Shown: positions 16,547-25,889 of the stretch, piece after piece | How the letters are laid out: the number at the start of each line of letters is the position of its first letter | Position numbering within the stretch: position 1 is the first letter of the stretch | Source: Sulfitobacter sp043557345 | Lineage (GTDB): Bacteria > Pseudomonadota > Alphaproteobacteria > Rhodobacterales > Rhodobacteraceae | Assembly: GCF_043557345.1 (NCBI RefSeq) | Contig: NZ_JBIFFV010000007.1 | Span: forward strand, 62,001 to 126,000 | DNA: 64,000 nucleotides | Reading direction: 5' to 3' | Program-made: the position numbers and the translations under genes | Notes under the pieces: model-generated | What the model was told of the DNA's origin: nothing | Database searches by the model: none | The model's input: only the letters and a program-made list of their open reading frames with translations

Positions 16547-17026
16547 TTATCCGCCGAAATGCAGAACGCAGATCAGGGTGAATAGCCGCCGCGCGGTGTC
16601 GGTGTCGATCTCAGCCTTGCCCGAGAGCCGCTCCTGCAGCACGCGGGAGCCTTCGTTGTGGATGCCGCGCCGGGCCATGTCGATCGTCTCGATCTGGCTG
16701 GGGGGCAGTTTCTTGACCGCTTCGAAATAGCTTTCGCAAATCTGGAAGTAATCCTTCACCACCTGTCGGAACGGCCCGAGAGAGAGGTGAAATTCCGCCG
16801 CCTTTTCAGCCACTTCGGTCTGCACATCAAAGACCAGCCGCTTGTCGCGGATAGACAGGGACAGATGATAAGGCCCTTCGGGCACCGGCCCCTTTTCGCG
16901 TTCGGGCAGGACAAAGCTGTTCTCTTCCAGCAGGTCGAACATGGCCACCTTACGCTCCTGATCAATCTCGGGCGTGGGGGGCGGCATGTTCGCGTCATCA
17001 AGCGCGATATGGGTGATGCGGGTCAT
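16547..17026 (-). CDS. UPF0262 family protein
   Basis: A 159-residue conserved alphaproteobacterial protein of unknown function: MTRITHIALDD start, the central segment PYHLSLSIRDKRLVFDV, and the C-terminal RRGIHNEGSRVLQERL typical of the family. Start chosen at 17026, where family similarity begins; the open frame upstream to 17101 is not family-like. No signal peptide. Its position between hisD and the LMW phosphatase is conserved in Rhodobacterales. Confidence 0.92.
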   Translation of the reverse strand: MTRITHIALDDANMPPPTPEIDQERKVAMFDLLEENSFVLPEREKGPVPEGPYHLSLSIRDKRLVFDVQTEVAEKAAEFHLSLGPFRQVVKDYFQICESYFEAVKKLPPSQIETIDMARRGIHNEGSRVLQERLSGKAEIDTDTARRLFTLICVLHFGG

Positions 17027-17132
17027 CGGCGCATCCTTTTTGCTGGCGATACCCTTTCGTGGATAGCGCAGCGGTGGGGAGGGGGCAATGCGCGAGAGCA
17101 TGCGCGCCCGCGATTGCGCCCCGTCAACGCAT

Positions 17133-17147
17133 CTGACGATACGTCAG
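17133..17147. promoter_or_regulatory. Perfect inverted repeat between hisD and the UPF0262 gene
   Basis: CTGACG, three bases, CGTCAG, lying in the 177-base gap after hisD and about 107 bases upstream of the UPF0262 start. It could be a transcript-end hairpin of hisD or a protein-binding site. No T run follows. Confidence 0.3.
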
Positions 17148-17203
17148 AAGGATCGGCAGAGCCGAGAGCGCGCAGGCGGGGGCTGTCTTTGCCCCCCCCT
17201 GCC

Positions 17204-18505
17204 CTAGTCGTTGAGTTTGCGCAGACGCGCGGTGACCGACAGGCCATGCGCCTCAAGGCTTTCGGATTGGGCCAGCCGCTCTGCCGCGGGACCGATGGCC
17301 TTGAGCGCCTCGGGCGACATCTGCGCCAGCGTCGTCCGCTTCATGAAATCCAGCACCGACAGGCCAGAGGAGAAACGCGCCGAGCGCGCCGTGGGCAGCA
17401 CGTGGTTCGGCCCGCCGACGTAATCGCCAATCGCCTCGGGCGTCCACTGGCCAAGGAAGATCGCGCCCGCATGGGTGATCTTGTCCGACAGCGCCTTCGG
17501 GTCCGCCACGCAAAGCTCAAGGTGCTCCGGCGCGATGCGGTTGCTGAGAGCCGCGGCGGCGTCGAGGTCCGGCACGGTGATGATGGCCCCATTGTCGCGC
17601 CAGCTTGCGCCCGCGATGGCGCGGCGTTCGAGGGTGAGCAGACGTTTCTCAACCGCCTCTTGTACCGCGCGGGCAAAGGCAGGGTCGGTGGTGATCAGGA
17701 TGCTCTGCGCGCTCTCGTCATGTTCGGCTTGGCTGAGCAGATCAAGGGCGATGAAATCGGGATCATTCTCTCCATCGGCGATGACGAGGATCTCGGATGG
17801 CCCCGCGATCATGTCGATGCCGACCTTGCCGAAAACGCGGCGTTTGGCGGCGGCGACGAAAGCGTTGCCGGGGCCGGTGATCTTGTCCACCGGGGGGATC
17901 GTTTCGGTGCCGTAAGCCAGCGCCGCCACGGCCTGCGCGCCGCCGATGCGGTAAATCTCATCCACCCCGGCGATGCGGGCGGCCAGCAGTACAAGCGGGT
18001 TCAGCACGCCATCGGGCGTCGGCACGACCATGGCAAGGCGCGCCACCCCCGCCACCTTGGCCGGAACCGCGTTCATCAGCACCGAGGACGGGTAGCTTGC
18101 CAGCCCGCCGGGCACATAGAGGCCCGCGGCGGAGACAGGCGTCCAGCGCCAGCCCAAGGTCGCGCCATCGGGGTCGGTCCACTCCGCATCCTCGGGCAAT
18201 TGCCGGGCGTGATAGGCGCGGATGCGGTCGGCGGCGAGTTCCAGCGCCTTGCGGTCTTCCGGGGAGACTTCGGCCGCGGCGGCCTCGACCTCTTCCGCGC
18301 TGATGCGCAGGGTCTCGGCGGTCAGGGTCACGCGGTCGAATTTCTGCGACAGGTCGATCACGGCGGCATCGCCACGGGCGCGCACATCGGCGATGATCTC
18401 GGCCACCACGGCATCGACATCGGGACTGTCTTCGCGCTTGGCGTTCAACAGTTTGTCAAAGGCCGCTTCGAAATCGGCTGCGGAGGCATCGAGCGTGACA
18501 GGCAT
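17204..18505 (-). CDS. hisD: Histidinol dehydrogenase (HisD)
   Basis: A 433-residue zinc enzyme catalysing the last two oxidations of histidine synthesis, L-histidinol to L-histidine with two NAD+. Family landmarks: GWRWTPVSAAGLYVPGG, GAQAVAALAYGTETIPPVDKI, GPSEILVIAD, the zinc/active-site stretch LLSQAEHDE and the C-terminal GPNHVLPTARSARFSSGLSV. Length is standard. In this block it sits downstream of murA and DUF2948 rather than with other his genes, as in relatives. Confidence 0.97.
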   Translation of the reverse strand: MPVTLDASAADFEAAFDKLLNAKREDSPDVDAVVAEIIADVRARGDAAVIDLSQKFDRVTLTAETLRISAEEVEAAAAEVSPEDRKALELAADRIRAYHARQLPEDAEWTDPDGATLGWRWTPVSAAGLYVPGGLASYPSSVLMNAVPAKVAGVARLAMVVPTPDGVLNPLVLLAARIAGVDEIYRIGGAQAVAALAYGTETIPPVDKITGPGNAFVAAAKRRVFGKVGIDMIAGPSEILVIADGENDPDFIALDLLSQAEHDESAQSILITTDPAFARAVQEAVEKRLLTLERRAIAGASWRDNGAIITVPDLDAAAALSNRIAPEHLELCVADPKALSDKITHAGAIFLGQWTPEAIGDYVGGPNHVLPTARSARFSSGLSVLDFMKRTTLAQMSPEALKAIGPAAERLAQSESLEAHGLSVTARLRKLND

Positions 18506-18556
18506 GGGTTTAAGCTTTCGTAAGGGAGGCCGCCGCGCAGGGCTGGCCCAATGGTA

Positions 18557-18886
18557 TCAAGGCGCAGATGGGCGGCGCAGGCTGGGCTCGGCCCGCAGGC
18601 CCGATGTTTTGACAGCGGCACTGGGGGCCGAGCGCTGCGCCAAACGCATCGCGCGGGTGTCTTGGGCGTTGTCGAACACGGCGCGCGCCACATGCGCTGC
18701 AAGAATGGCAAACAGCCCGCCCGCAATCGCCGCGGCAGGGGCCAAAAGCCCCGGCAAGGTGACCGTGCCCAACAGATGCCGTACCGCCAGCGCCAGACCA
18801 AGCAGCAAAAGGGCCCAGCCAGTCGCCTCGGTTGTCAGGGCCACCACGCGCCCCCGGGTAAATCTGTTCTGTTTCAGTTCCGGCAT
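18557..18886 (-). CDS. Small membrane protein in the murA-hisD block
   Basis: A 109-residue protein starting MPELKQNRFTRGR, with two hydrophobic helices (ATGWALLLLGLALAVRHLLG and LLAPAAAIAGGLFAILAAHV) and a basic, soluble C-terminal tail. I chose ATG at 18886 because AAGGA lies nine bases upstream. A GTG at 18919 overlapping the DUF2948 stop would add 11 residues. Function unknown; its place between DUF2948 and hisD suggests a conserved, possibly envelope-related role. Confidence 0.68.
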   Translation of the reverse strand: MPELKQNRFTRGRVVALTTEATGWALLLLGLALAVRHLLGTVTLPGLLAPAAAIAGGLFAILAAHVARAVFDNAQDTRAMRLAQRSAPSAAVKTSGLRAEPSLRRPSAP

Positions 18887-18915
18887 CTTGCGATCCTTGC
18901 CACCGTGACGGGATG

Positions 18916-19386
18916 TCACTCAGGGTGAACGGGCTTTTTCTTAGACGGGGCGAGATAGGGGCGGGTCACATCCTTGAGCGTCACCTCAAGCGCTTCGACC
19001 TCCAGCCGGATCGCGCCGTCTCCGGCCAAGGTCAGCGTCACATGGCCCGAGGGCGCGTCGCCCTCTTCAAACGCGATGTCGAGCAGCGACAGGATCGTAT
19101 CGGCATCGCCCTGGGGCACGCCTTGGCTGGCGACACGTTGCACGTTGTTGAACATCAGCACCGATTGCACCCGCTCGGGCGCGTGACGCGCCGCCCCCGT
19201 ATCCTCATGCCGCAAGCGGTTCAGCAGCAGCGCAAAACGCGCGCCCGCGCGGTGCCAGCGCATTTCGGAGGCGGGAAAGACCGCGTCTTGGGTCAGCGAG
19301 GCGATCACCGTCAGATCCTCGGCATCCAATGCGCCGAGATTCAGCGGCGCTTCGCGGCCATCTTCGAAACGTGCATCTTCGGTCAT
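18916..19386 (-). CDS. DUF2948 family protein
   Basis: A 156-residue protein of the alphaproteobacterial DUF2948 family: DAEDLTVIASLTQDAVFPAS, then RFALLLNRLRHED and a C-terminal beta-rich part (IRLEVEALEVTLKDVTRPY). No known function; cytoplasmic. Its ATG overlaps the murA stop (ATGA), so it is translationally coupled to murA. Confidence 0.92.
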   Translation of the reverse strand: MTEDARFEDGREAPLNLGALDAEDLTVIASLTQDAVFPASEMRWHRAGARFALLLNRLRHEDTGAARHAPERVQSVLMFNNVQRVASQGVPQGDADTILSLLDIAFEEGDAPSGHVTLTLAGDGAIRLEVEALEVTLKDVTRPYLAPSKKKPVHPE

Positions 19387-20654
19387 TTGTCACTGATCCT
19401 TTCGATATCCGCCCCGATGCCGCGCAGTTTGGCCACCACATGCTCATAACCGCGATCGAGGTGATAGACCCGGCTGACCGTGGTCTCCCCAGTGGCGGCC
19501 AACCCGGCGAGAATGAGCGAAATCGACGCTCGCAGATCGGTCGCCATAACCGGCGCCCCTTTGAGCTTTTCGACCCCGGTGACCTTGGCCGTGCCACCCT
19601 GCACGTCAATCCGCGCGCCCATGCGAATCAGCTCTGGCGCGTGCATGAAACGATTCTCGAAAATCCTCTCTTCCAGGACCGAGGTGCCTTCGGCGGTGCA
19701 GAGCAGCGCCATCATCTGCGCCTGAAGATCGGTCGGGAAACCGGGGAAAGGCTCGGTCGTGACATCCACCGCCGAAATCCGCCCGTTGCGCCGCGCTACC
19801 TTGAGGCCCGCCTCGGTCTCGGTCACCTCGATGCCCGCCGCGTCGAGCTTTTCGCAAAACGCCTCCAGCAGGTCGATTCGCCCGCCCAGAAGCTCGACCT
19901 CACCGCCGCAGAAGGCCGGGGCCAGCATATAGGTGCCAAGCTCGATCCGGTCGGTCACGACCTTATGGGTGGCGCCATGCAGGCTGTCGACGCCCTGAAT
20001 GGTGATGCTGGAGGTGCCATCGCCCTCGATTTGCGCGCCCATCGCGCGCAGGCAGTCCGCCAGATCGACGATCTCGGGCTCGCGCGCGGCGTTGTTGATG
20101 ACAGTGGTGCCCTTGGCAAGGGTCGCGGCCATCAAGATATTCTCGGTCGCGCCGACAGAGGCGAAGGGGAAGTCGATCACCGCCCCCTTCAGCTTGCCGC
20201 CCGCAGCCTTGGCATAAAGATAGCCGTCCCGCAGGTCGATCTCTGCGCCCATCTTGGCCAAACCGTCGGTGTGAATGTCCATCGGACGCGCCCCAATCGC
20301 GCAGCCGCCGGGAAGCGAGACTTCGGCATGGCCCTCGCGCGCCAAAAGCGGCCCCAAGACCAGATTCGACGCGCGCATCTTGCGCACGATGTCATATTCA
20401 GCGCGGGTATTGATCTTCCCATGGCTTGCCATGGTGATGACCTTGCCGTCCTGCATCGCGGCGACCTCGGCCCCGAGAGACTGCAAAAGCTGCGTCATCG
20501 TGCGAATGTCGCTCAGACGCGGCGCATTGGTCAGCGTCAGCGGCTCTTCGCTCAGCAACGTGGCGGGCATCAGCGCCAGACAGGCGTTTTTCGCGCCCGC
20601 GATGGGAATTTGCCCGTTGAGCGCACCGCCGCCCCTGACCAGAATGGAATCCAT
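19383..20654 (-). CDS. murA: UDP-N-acetylglucosamine 1-carboxyvinyltransferase (MurA)
   Basis: A 423-residue enzyme of the first committed step of peptidoglycan synthesis, transferring enolpyruvate from PEP to UDP-GlcNAc. The substrate-binding Lys-Asn is in GAKNACLALMPATLL and the catalytic, fosfomycin-sensitive Cys is present in LPGGCAIGARPMDIH. FPTDLQAQMMAL and the C-terminal YHLDRGYEHVVAKL motifs are intact. Essential chromosomal gene. It is the second gene of the block, three bases after a 58-residue protein. Confidence 0.98.
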   Translation of the reverse strand: MDSILVRGGGALNGQIPIAGAKNACLALMPATLLSEEPLTLTNAPRLSDIRTMTQLLQSLGAEVAAMQDGKVITMASHGKINTRAEYDIVRKMRASNLVLGPLLAREGHAEVSLPGGCAIGARPMDIHTDGLAKMGAEIDLRDGYLYAKAAGGKLKGAVIDFPFASVGATENILMAATLAKGTTVINNAAREPEIVDLADCLRAMGAQIEGDGTSSITIQGVDSLHGATHKVVTDRIELGTYMLAPAFCGGEVELLGGRIDLLEAFCEKLDAAGIEVTETEAGLKVARRNGRISAVDVTTEPFPGFPTDLQAQMMALLCTAEGTSVLEERIFENRFMHAPELIRMGARIDVQGGTAKVTGVEKLKGAPVMATDLRASISLILAGLAATGETTVSRVYHLDRGYEHVVAKLRGIGADIERISDK

Positions 20655-20657
20655 CGT

Positions 20658-20834
20658 TCAGCTGTCCTTTTCCGGCCCCTCGGGGCCATTGCCTGTATCC
20701 TGCGCCACATCCTCGGCCCGCGCGCGGGCCTGCGCCTTGCGCCGGGCCATATTTGCCTTGAGCGCAGCCTTCAGCCGCGCCTCCCGTGCAGAGGGTGTTT
20801 TCGCGTTCTTTTCCAGGGCGTTTTGCTTTGCCAT
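20658..20834 (-). CDS. Small basic protein upstream of murA
   Basis: A 58-residue protein found by translating the gap upstream of murA: MAKQNALEKNAKTPS, then a lysine/arginine/alanine-rich helix (REARLKAALKANMARRKAQA) and an acidic C-terminus. AGGCGGC precedes the ATG. It ends three bases before murA's ATG, so the two are surely co-transcribed. Its helical, charged make-up suggests nucleic-acid or ribosome contact, but no function is known to me. Confidence 0.75.
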   Translation of the reverse strand: MAKQNALEKNAKTPSAREARLKAALKANMARRKAQARARAEDVAQDTGNGPEGPEKDS

Positions 20835-20919
20835 GCCGCCTATCTAGCGCAGGGGGCAAGAAGGGTCCAGATCAGGGGTTGCGCCCCCTTTCGATTGCGG
20901 CTAATCACCCGCCCACGGC

Positions 20920-21177
<258 letters not shown>

Positions 21178-21316
21178 CCGGTCTTCACCTATCGACATGC
21201 CCCGCAAGCGATGCTCGTTTTACTTGAGCCAACATTGCGCCCCTGTTCTCGAACCGAAACGACGCCCCCGCCGCGATAATCGAATCAAGACGGAAGCGCC
21301 AAATACTCACTTTAGA

Positions 21317-21838
21317 TCACGACGCCTCAAACACGCCGCAGGCAATACGCGAACCCGCGTCACCCGATGGCTGCGATTCGTAATCATCCGCGTCGCTGTG
21401 GATGATGAAGGCCGCACCGTCATTGTCTTTAATCATGCTCTCAATATCGAGCAGGTCGAGAAAGACTTCGGCCTCCAGCACCCCATCTTCACCCACGACC
21501 ATATTGGGCATATCCCCGGGGTGCGGCCCATCCTTGACCAGCACACCGTGCTTGCGGTCCCCTGCGATATGGCCACCGGCAGATTTAAAATCCTCTGCCG
21601 AACAATCGCCAGTCTGATGCAAATGCACGCCGTGGGTGCCTGCGGGCACGCCCGTCACGTCGATCTTGACCAAGGTGCGGCCCGAAGTGGTCGTGTTGAG
21701 CGAGACGTTGCCCGAGATATCATTCGAATTGCCCGCGACCTGAGCCGTCGCCGACGTTTGCATATGGCTTTCGGCCTGCGCCGCGACGGCGCCTGTTGTG
21801 GCCAAAGCGGCCCCGAGTAGGATATTGCGCAGATACAT
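21317..21838 (-). CDS. sodC: Superoxide dismutase, Cu/Zn family (SodC)
   Basis: A 173-residue periplasmic Cu/Zn superoxide dismutase. Signal peptide MYLRNILLGAALATTGAVAAQA. Copper and zinc ligands are recognisable in HGVHLHQTGDC, SAGGHIAGD, HPGDMPNM and IIHSDADDY; the two disulfide Cys (GDCSAEDF and IACGVF) are present. Start at 21838 is preceded by GGAGGAAGCC. It dismutates superoxide outside the cytoplasm. It is a single gene between two tRNA loci. Confidence 0.94.
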   Translation of the reverse strand: MYLRNILLGAALATTGAVAAQAESHMQTSATAQVAGNSNDISGNVSLNTTTSGRTLVKIDVTGVPAGTHGVHLHQTGDCSAEDFKSAGGHIAGDRKHGVLVKDGPHPGDMPNMVVGEDGVLEAEVFLDLLDIESMIKDNDGAAFIIHSDADDYESQPSGDAGSRIACGVFEAS

Positions 21839-21942
21839 GGCTTCCTCCGTTGGAATATATGTCCAATGGCGGATCAACCCACCCGGCCTGCGTCGGGTTC
21901 CTCTTGATGCAAGGCAAGGCTTGCCCCTATAAGCGGCCCTGT

Positions 21943-22019
21943 GCTCCCTTAGCTCAGCTGGATAGAGCAGCCGACTTCTAATCGGCAGGCCGAGGGTTCG
22001 AATCCTTCAGGGAGCGCCA
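21943..22019 (+). tRNA. tRNA-Arg(TCT)
   Basis: A complete cloverleaf: acceptor GCTCCCT/AGGGAGC, D arm AGCTCAGCTGGATAGAGC, anticodon stem CCGA/TCGG with loop CTTCTAA (anticodon TCT, arginine), T arm GGTTCGAATCC, encoded CCA. A short CTGCC/GGCAG hairpin follows at 22033-22046. Confidence 0.96.
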
Positions 22020-22150
22020 TTTTCCACCACATCTGCCCCGCGGCAGGTACCTTGATCGCCACCGCGTTTAGATGCGGATAGGTCGCGCGGCCCTAGGACC
22101 GGCGCTTTCGCAGCCCTATGATGTATTTCCCCCGATCGAGATGCCCCCGA

Positions 22151-23692
22151 TCACGCCGCCACAAGCGTATTTCCCACCTCGATTTCGGAGGCGCAGACCG
22201 GCAGATCGACGGTGAACTTCGTGCCGACCCCGACGGTGCTTTCCACGCGGATGTCCCCCTCATGCGCCACGGCGAGCTTTTTGCAGATCGCAAGGCCCAG
22301 CCCGGTGCCACCATCGGCGCTTTTGCTGGCTGTTTCGGCTTGAATGAAAGCTTGGAAGATCCGCTGCAGATCTTCTGCCGGCATCCCGCAGCCATTGTCT
22401 TCGACCTCCAGCCGACAACTTTCGCCCATCTGCTTGGCGCGGATCACGATGCTAGTTCCGCGCGAGAACTTGAGCGCGTTGCCCAAAAGGTTGATCAAGA
22501 TTTGCTTGCAGCGCCCCCGATCGGCGAAAACGTCGAATTCATCATATTCGATTTCAAGCACCGCCTGCTTTTCCTTGGCCAGCCCCTGAAATTGCTCTGC
22601 CAATTCGGCCAGCAAATCGCCCGCCACGAATGAGGTTTTGGTAAGCTTTACGGAATTCAACTCGATGCTCGTATAGTCGAGAAGTTCGTTGATGATGGTC
22701 AATAGATGGTCACCTGCCGATTTGATGCGGCCGCCGTAACGCTCCGTCTGGTCGCCGAGTTCTTCGAAATGCACCTTTGTGATCGCCTCGTTCGGCTTCA
22801 GCTTGGCCATGGTATGACCTTTGAGGTTGGTCAGGAAACTGGCGTAGCCGTTGATGATGGTCAGCGGCGTGCGCAACTCATGGCTGAGAACGCTCATGAA
22901 CTCGGACTTCGCCCGACTGGCATCGCGGGCTTCATCCCGTGCTTGACGCAGCTCGTCGATATTCTCCATCCGGGTGCGGTTTTCGATGAAATAGGTGAAC
23001 AGCCCGCCGGTCACGATCATTGCAGCCGTTCCTGCGATGACCATCGCCAGCAATCTGAACTCATCCGGGTTGCTATGACCGCCGATCAAGGTTGTCGGCA
23101 TCACGTGAAAAGCCGCCATGCCGGTAAAATGAAGGCCGATGATCGCCAAAGCAAAGCTCGCCGTCATTTTTGACCGGGCGTATTTTTCGCCCTGCCCACC
23201 AAAGGACAAAGCCACGATGGAGAGCACCATGGCCAGCACGACCGAAGCGACGAGATAATTCCGGTCCCAGTGGATCATACCTTCGATCCGATAGGCGACC
23301 ATCCCGGTGTAATGCATGGCCGAGATCGACAGCCCCAGGATCACCCCGCCGATCACATTCGTGATCCGCCTGCGGTACATCCCGGCGATCAAAATGCCCA
23401 AGGTCGACCCGATAATTGCGATCAACAGCGAGACGAAGGTCAACCCGAAATCAAAGCTGACCGGCGCGTCGGGCTGATAGGCCAGCATGGCAATGAAATG
23501 GGTGCACCAGATGGCAATGCCCGAAGTCACGGCGGTCAGGAAATACCACAACAGCGCCTGTCGCGGCGACTGGGTGAGCGCGTGCCGATAAAGATTTGCA
23601 ATCACCCAACTGCCAAACGCGCACAACAGCGCGGCAAGCAAGACCAGCGTCATATCGTGGTCCGAGTGCATAGAATGAGCCACAGTCAGCAT
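22151..23692 (-). CDS. MHYT-domain membrane sensor histidine kinase
   Basis: A 513-residue hybrid of an MHYT sensor and a kinase core. Residues 1 to about 240 form seven membrane helices with the repeated MHYT-type motifs CTHFIAML, AMHYTGMVA and LHFTGMAA, thought to bind metal and sense gases such as O2, CO or NO. After a linker helix come the phosphoacceptor SHELRTPLTIING (HisKA) and the ATPase motifs NLLGNALKFS, DNGCGM and GGTGLGLAICKKLA. No receiver domain and no response regulator gene lie nearby. It is divergent from another membrane kinase across 376 bases. Confidence 0.93.
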   Translation of the reverse strand: MLTVAHSMHSDHDMTLVLLAALLCAFGSWVIANLYRHALTQSPRQALLWYFLTAVTSGIAIWCTHFIAMLAYQPDAPVSFDFGLTFVSLLIAIIGSTLGILIAGMYRRRITNVIGGVILGLSISAMHYTGMVAYRIEGMIHWDRNYLVASVVLAMVLSIVALSFGGQGEKYARSKMTASFALAIIGLHFTGMAAFHVMPTTLIGGHSNPDEFRLLAMVIAGTAAMIVTGGLFTYFIENRTRMENIDELRQARDEARDASRAKSEFMSVLSHELRTPLTIINGYASFLTNLKGHTMAKLKPNEAITKVHFEELGDQTERYGGRIKSAGDHLLTIINELLDYTSIELNSVKLTKTSFVAGDLLAELAEQFQGLAKEKQAVLEIEYDEFDVFADRGRCKQILINLLGNALKFSRGTSIVIRAKQMGESCRLEVEDNGCGMPAEDLQRIFQAFIQAETASKSADGGTGLGLAICKKLAVAHEGDIRVESTVGVGTKFTVDLPVCASEIEVGNTLVAA

Positions 23693-24068
23693 TTTTAAAC
23701 CTCAAGATAATGAGGCCAGTGTTGCGCAAGGATTGCGTCGAAACCGTGTTCGGGGGGGTTCTTTTTGGCGGTAATTTCATCTGATGAAACTCCACCCCCC
23801 TTGCAAACAGCGCAGGCGGGCTGTTTGTCGGTCAATCGCCCCCCGCCCCTGCAACCGAAGGCGTCAAGATGCCCGTTCTAAGCGCTGTTTCGCCCCATCC
23901 CCCGAGAGGAATCACAGCAACCAAAGCGCGGGAGTGACGGTACTTACAGGGCGGCCTTGCGCCCTAGGGTTGCATCTACCGGCTATCTAAAGTCACTACA
24001 TCGCCAAACTTGCGCCGTATTTTGATGCTGGTCTGCGCACATTCATTTGGTTCATAGGTATTTTCGCC
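23693..24068. other. Divergent promoter region between two histidine kinase genes
   Basis: No credible gene in 376 bases. It holds the promoters for both kinases. A CCTCA/TGAGG inverted repeat (23700-23715) lies just upstream of the leftward start. The rest shows nothing recognisable. Confidence 0.6.
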
Positions 24069-25874
24069 ATGCTAACGTGTTTTCAAGGTCTGATGCTCGA
24101 CCCGGTCTATTGGACCGTGCTCGCCGTCAGCACGATCGCCGCAGCTGTCGCCTTTGGAACGCTCAACTTCCAAGAGTTCCATGGCAAGATCTACTATGCG
24201 CTAACCTTCTTGGGGATGATCTGGACCCTGATGATGATCGGGGCCGAAGCGGCATCGCCCGCATACGCCTGCAAGATGCAACAGGCGCAGCTTGCGTGGC
24301 TGGGGCATGGGCTGGTGCCGGTGGCGTGGTCCTTCTTTATCTTCGAATATGTCGGCCCCTCCAGCCGGTCGCGCGGATGGGTGAGCCTTCTGGCCCTGAT
24401 CGCCGTGCCGCTTGCGGCCTTCGGCCTTGCCGCGACGAACGATTGGCACCACCTGATCTACACCGTCGAAACCGCGATTCAGCCGGGCGACGATCAGATC
24501 ACCTTTGAACACGGGCCGGGGTATTTCCTTGTCCTTGCCGCGCTCTATTGCTTCGTGATGGCGACTCTTATCTGGCTGGGCCGGGCGTTCTTTCGCGCGA
24601 AACGCGCCGCTTGGCCGCTGCTGACGATGCTGATGGTGATCACGCTGATCCCCTTGGGCGCGAACGCGGCCTATGCGCTGCTTGGTTTTACCGTCCTCGG
24701 CCTCGATCCGACGGCCTTTATGTTCACCTTGGGCATCTTCGCCTTTTCGTGGCTGCTGGTCACGAACAAGACAATGGACATGCCCTCGGTCGGGCAATCG
24801 ACGTTGTTCGACACGATGAGCGAGCCGCTGATCCTTTTGGACGCGCGACGCCGCACGATCCGCTCGAACGCCGCGGCCAAGCGCAGCGGGCTTCTGTCCG
24901 ATCCGACATTCGGAGAGGATCTGATAGCGGGGATCAAGGCGCAGGTGGCGCAGAATGGCTCGGCCCATATCACCTGTAACGAACGGCTTTATGAGCCGCG
25001 CGTCCAGCCCATCGAAAACCCCCTCGCCCCCGCAGGCCCGGCCATCGGCTGGAGCGTTACTTTTGTCGATGTCACCGACCGGATCGCCACCACCACGGCC
25101 CTAGAGCGGGCGTTGAGAGAGGCGGACGAGGCGAACCGTGCCAAGGATGAATTCATCTCGGTCGTCAGCCACGAGTTGCGCACGCCGCTGACCTCATTGA
25201 AAGGCGGCTTGGCTCTGGCTCTCAGCGGCAAGCTGGGTGAGATCAAAGGCCCGCTACGCTCCTCGCTGGACATTGCCCATCGCAACGGGGTGCGCCTGTC
25301 GCGGTTGGTCGACAATATCCTGCTGGTGCAAAAGCTTGAGGTGGAGGCGCTCTCGCTCGAATGGCTGCCGGTCGACCTGCCTGCCCTGCTGCGCGAAAGC
25401 ATCGAGGAAAACCGCATGTATGCCCATGAACGTGGCGTGCGGCTGGACATCGGCAAGATCGACCAGCCCGCCGTGGTCTTGGGCGATGCCTTTGCCATCC
25501 GACAGGTGGTCGACAACCTGATCTCGAACGCGGTGAAATTCTCGAATGTGGGGGACACGGTGGAGGGCACGCTGAGCATCAACAACGGGCGTGTGCGGGT
25601 CTCGATCTGCGATCATGGGCGCGGCATTCCCGAGGGGATGGAGGAAAAGGTCTTTGGCCGTTTCGGGCAGCTTGACGACGACGGGCAGAAATCGACCCAA
25701 GGCTCCGGCCTTGGCCTGCATATCTCCCGCCAACTGGCGCGGCAGATGGCGGGGGATTTGTTTTACGAGAGCGAAGTCGGCGTCGGCTCGACCTTTCATG
25801 TCGAGTTCGGCATCGGGGCCGGGCCAGAGGCCGGCCCGCAAGCCAAGCCAAGCGCGCTGCAAAGCACCGGCTGA
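24069..25874 (+). CDS. 7TM-type sensor histidine kinase
   Basis: A 601-residue membrane kinase. The first about 240 residues form seven helices of the histidine-kinase N-terminal 7TM type (GHGLVPVAWSFFIFEYVGPS is characteristic). A PAS-like linker follows (FDTMSEPLILLDARRRTIRSN), then HisKA SVVSHELRTPLTSLKGG and ATPase motifs NLISNAVKFSNVG, DHGRGIPEG and GSGLGLHISRQLA. All catalytic motifs are intact. There is no linked response regulator. The ligand is unknown; the fold is usually associated with small extracellular or membrane-dissolved signals. Confidence 0.93.
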   Translation: MLTCFQGLMLDPVYWTVLAVSTIAAAVAFGTLNFQEFHGKIYYALTFLGMIWTLMMIGAEAASPAYACKMQQAQLAWLGHGLVPVAWSFFIFEYVGPSSRSRGWVSLLALIAVPLAAFGLAATNDWHHLIYTVETAIQPGDDQITFEHGPGYFLVLAALYCFVMATLIWLGRAFFRAKRAAWPLLTMLMVITLIPLGANAAYALLGFTVLGLDPTAFMFTLGIFAFSWLLVTNKTMDMPSVGQSTLFDTMSEPLILLDARRRTIRSNAAAKRSGLLSDPTFGEDLIAGIKAQVAQNGSAHITCNERLYEPRVQPIENPLAPAGPAIGWSVTFVDVTDRIATTTALERALREADEANRAKDEFISVVSHELRTPLTSLKGGLALALSGKLGEIKGPLRSSLDIAHRNGVRLSRLVDNILLVQKLEVEALSLEWLPVDLPALLRESIEENRMYAHERGVRLDIGKIDQPAVVLGDAFAIRQVVDNLISNAVKFSNVGDTVEGTLSINNGRVRVSICDHGRGIPEGMEEKVFGRFGQLDDDGQKSTQGSGLGLHISRQLARQMAGDLFYESEVGVGSTFHVEFGIGAGPEAGPQAKPSALQSTG

Positions 25875-25889
25875 ACGCCGCGCCCGCGC

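Noticed and set aside
23784..23990. 68-residue open frame between the histidine kinases
   Set aside because: Basic, Pro/Arg-rich, no ribosome site, and located in the divergent promoter region.
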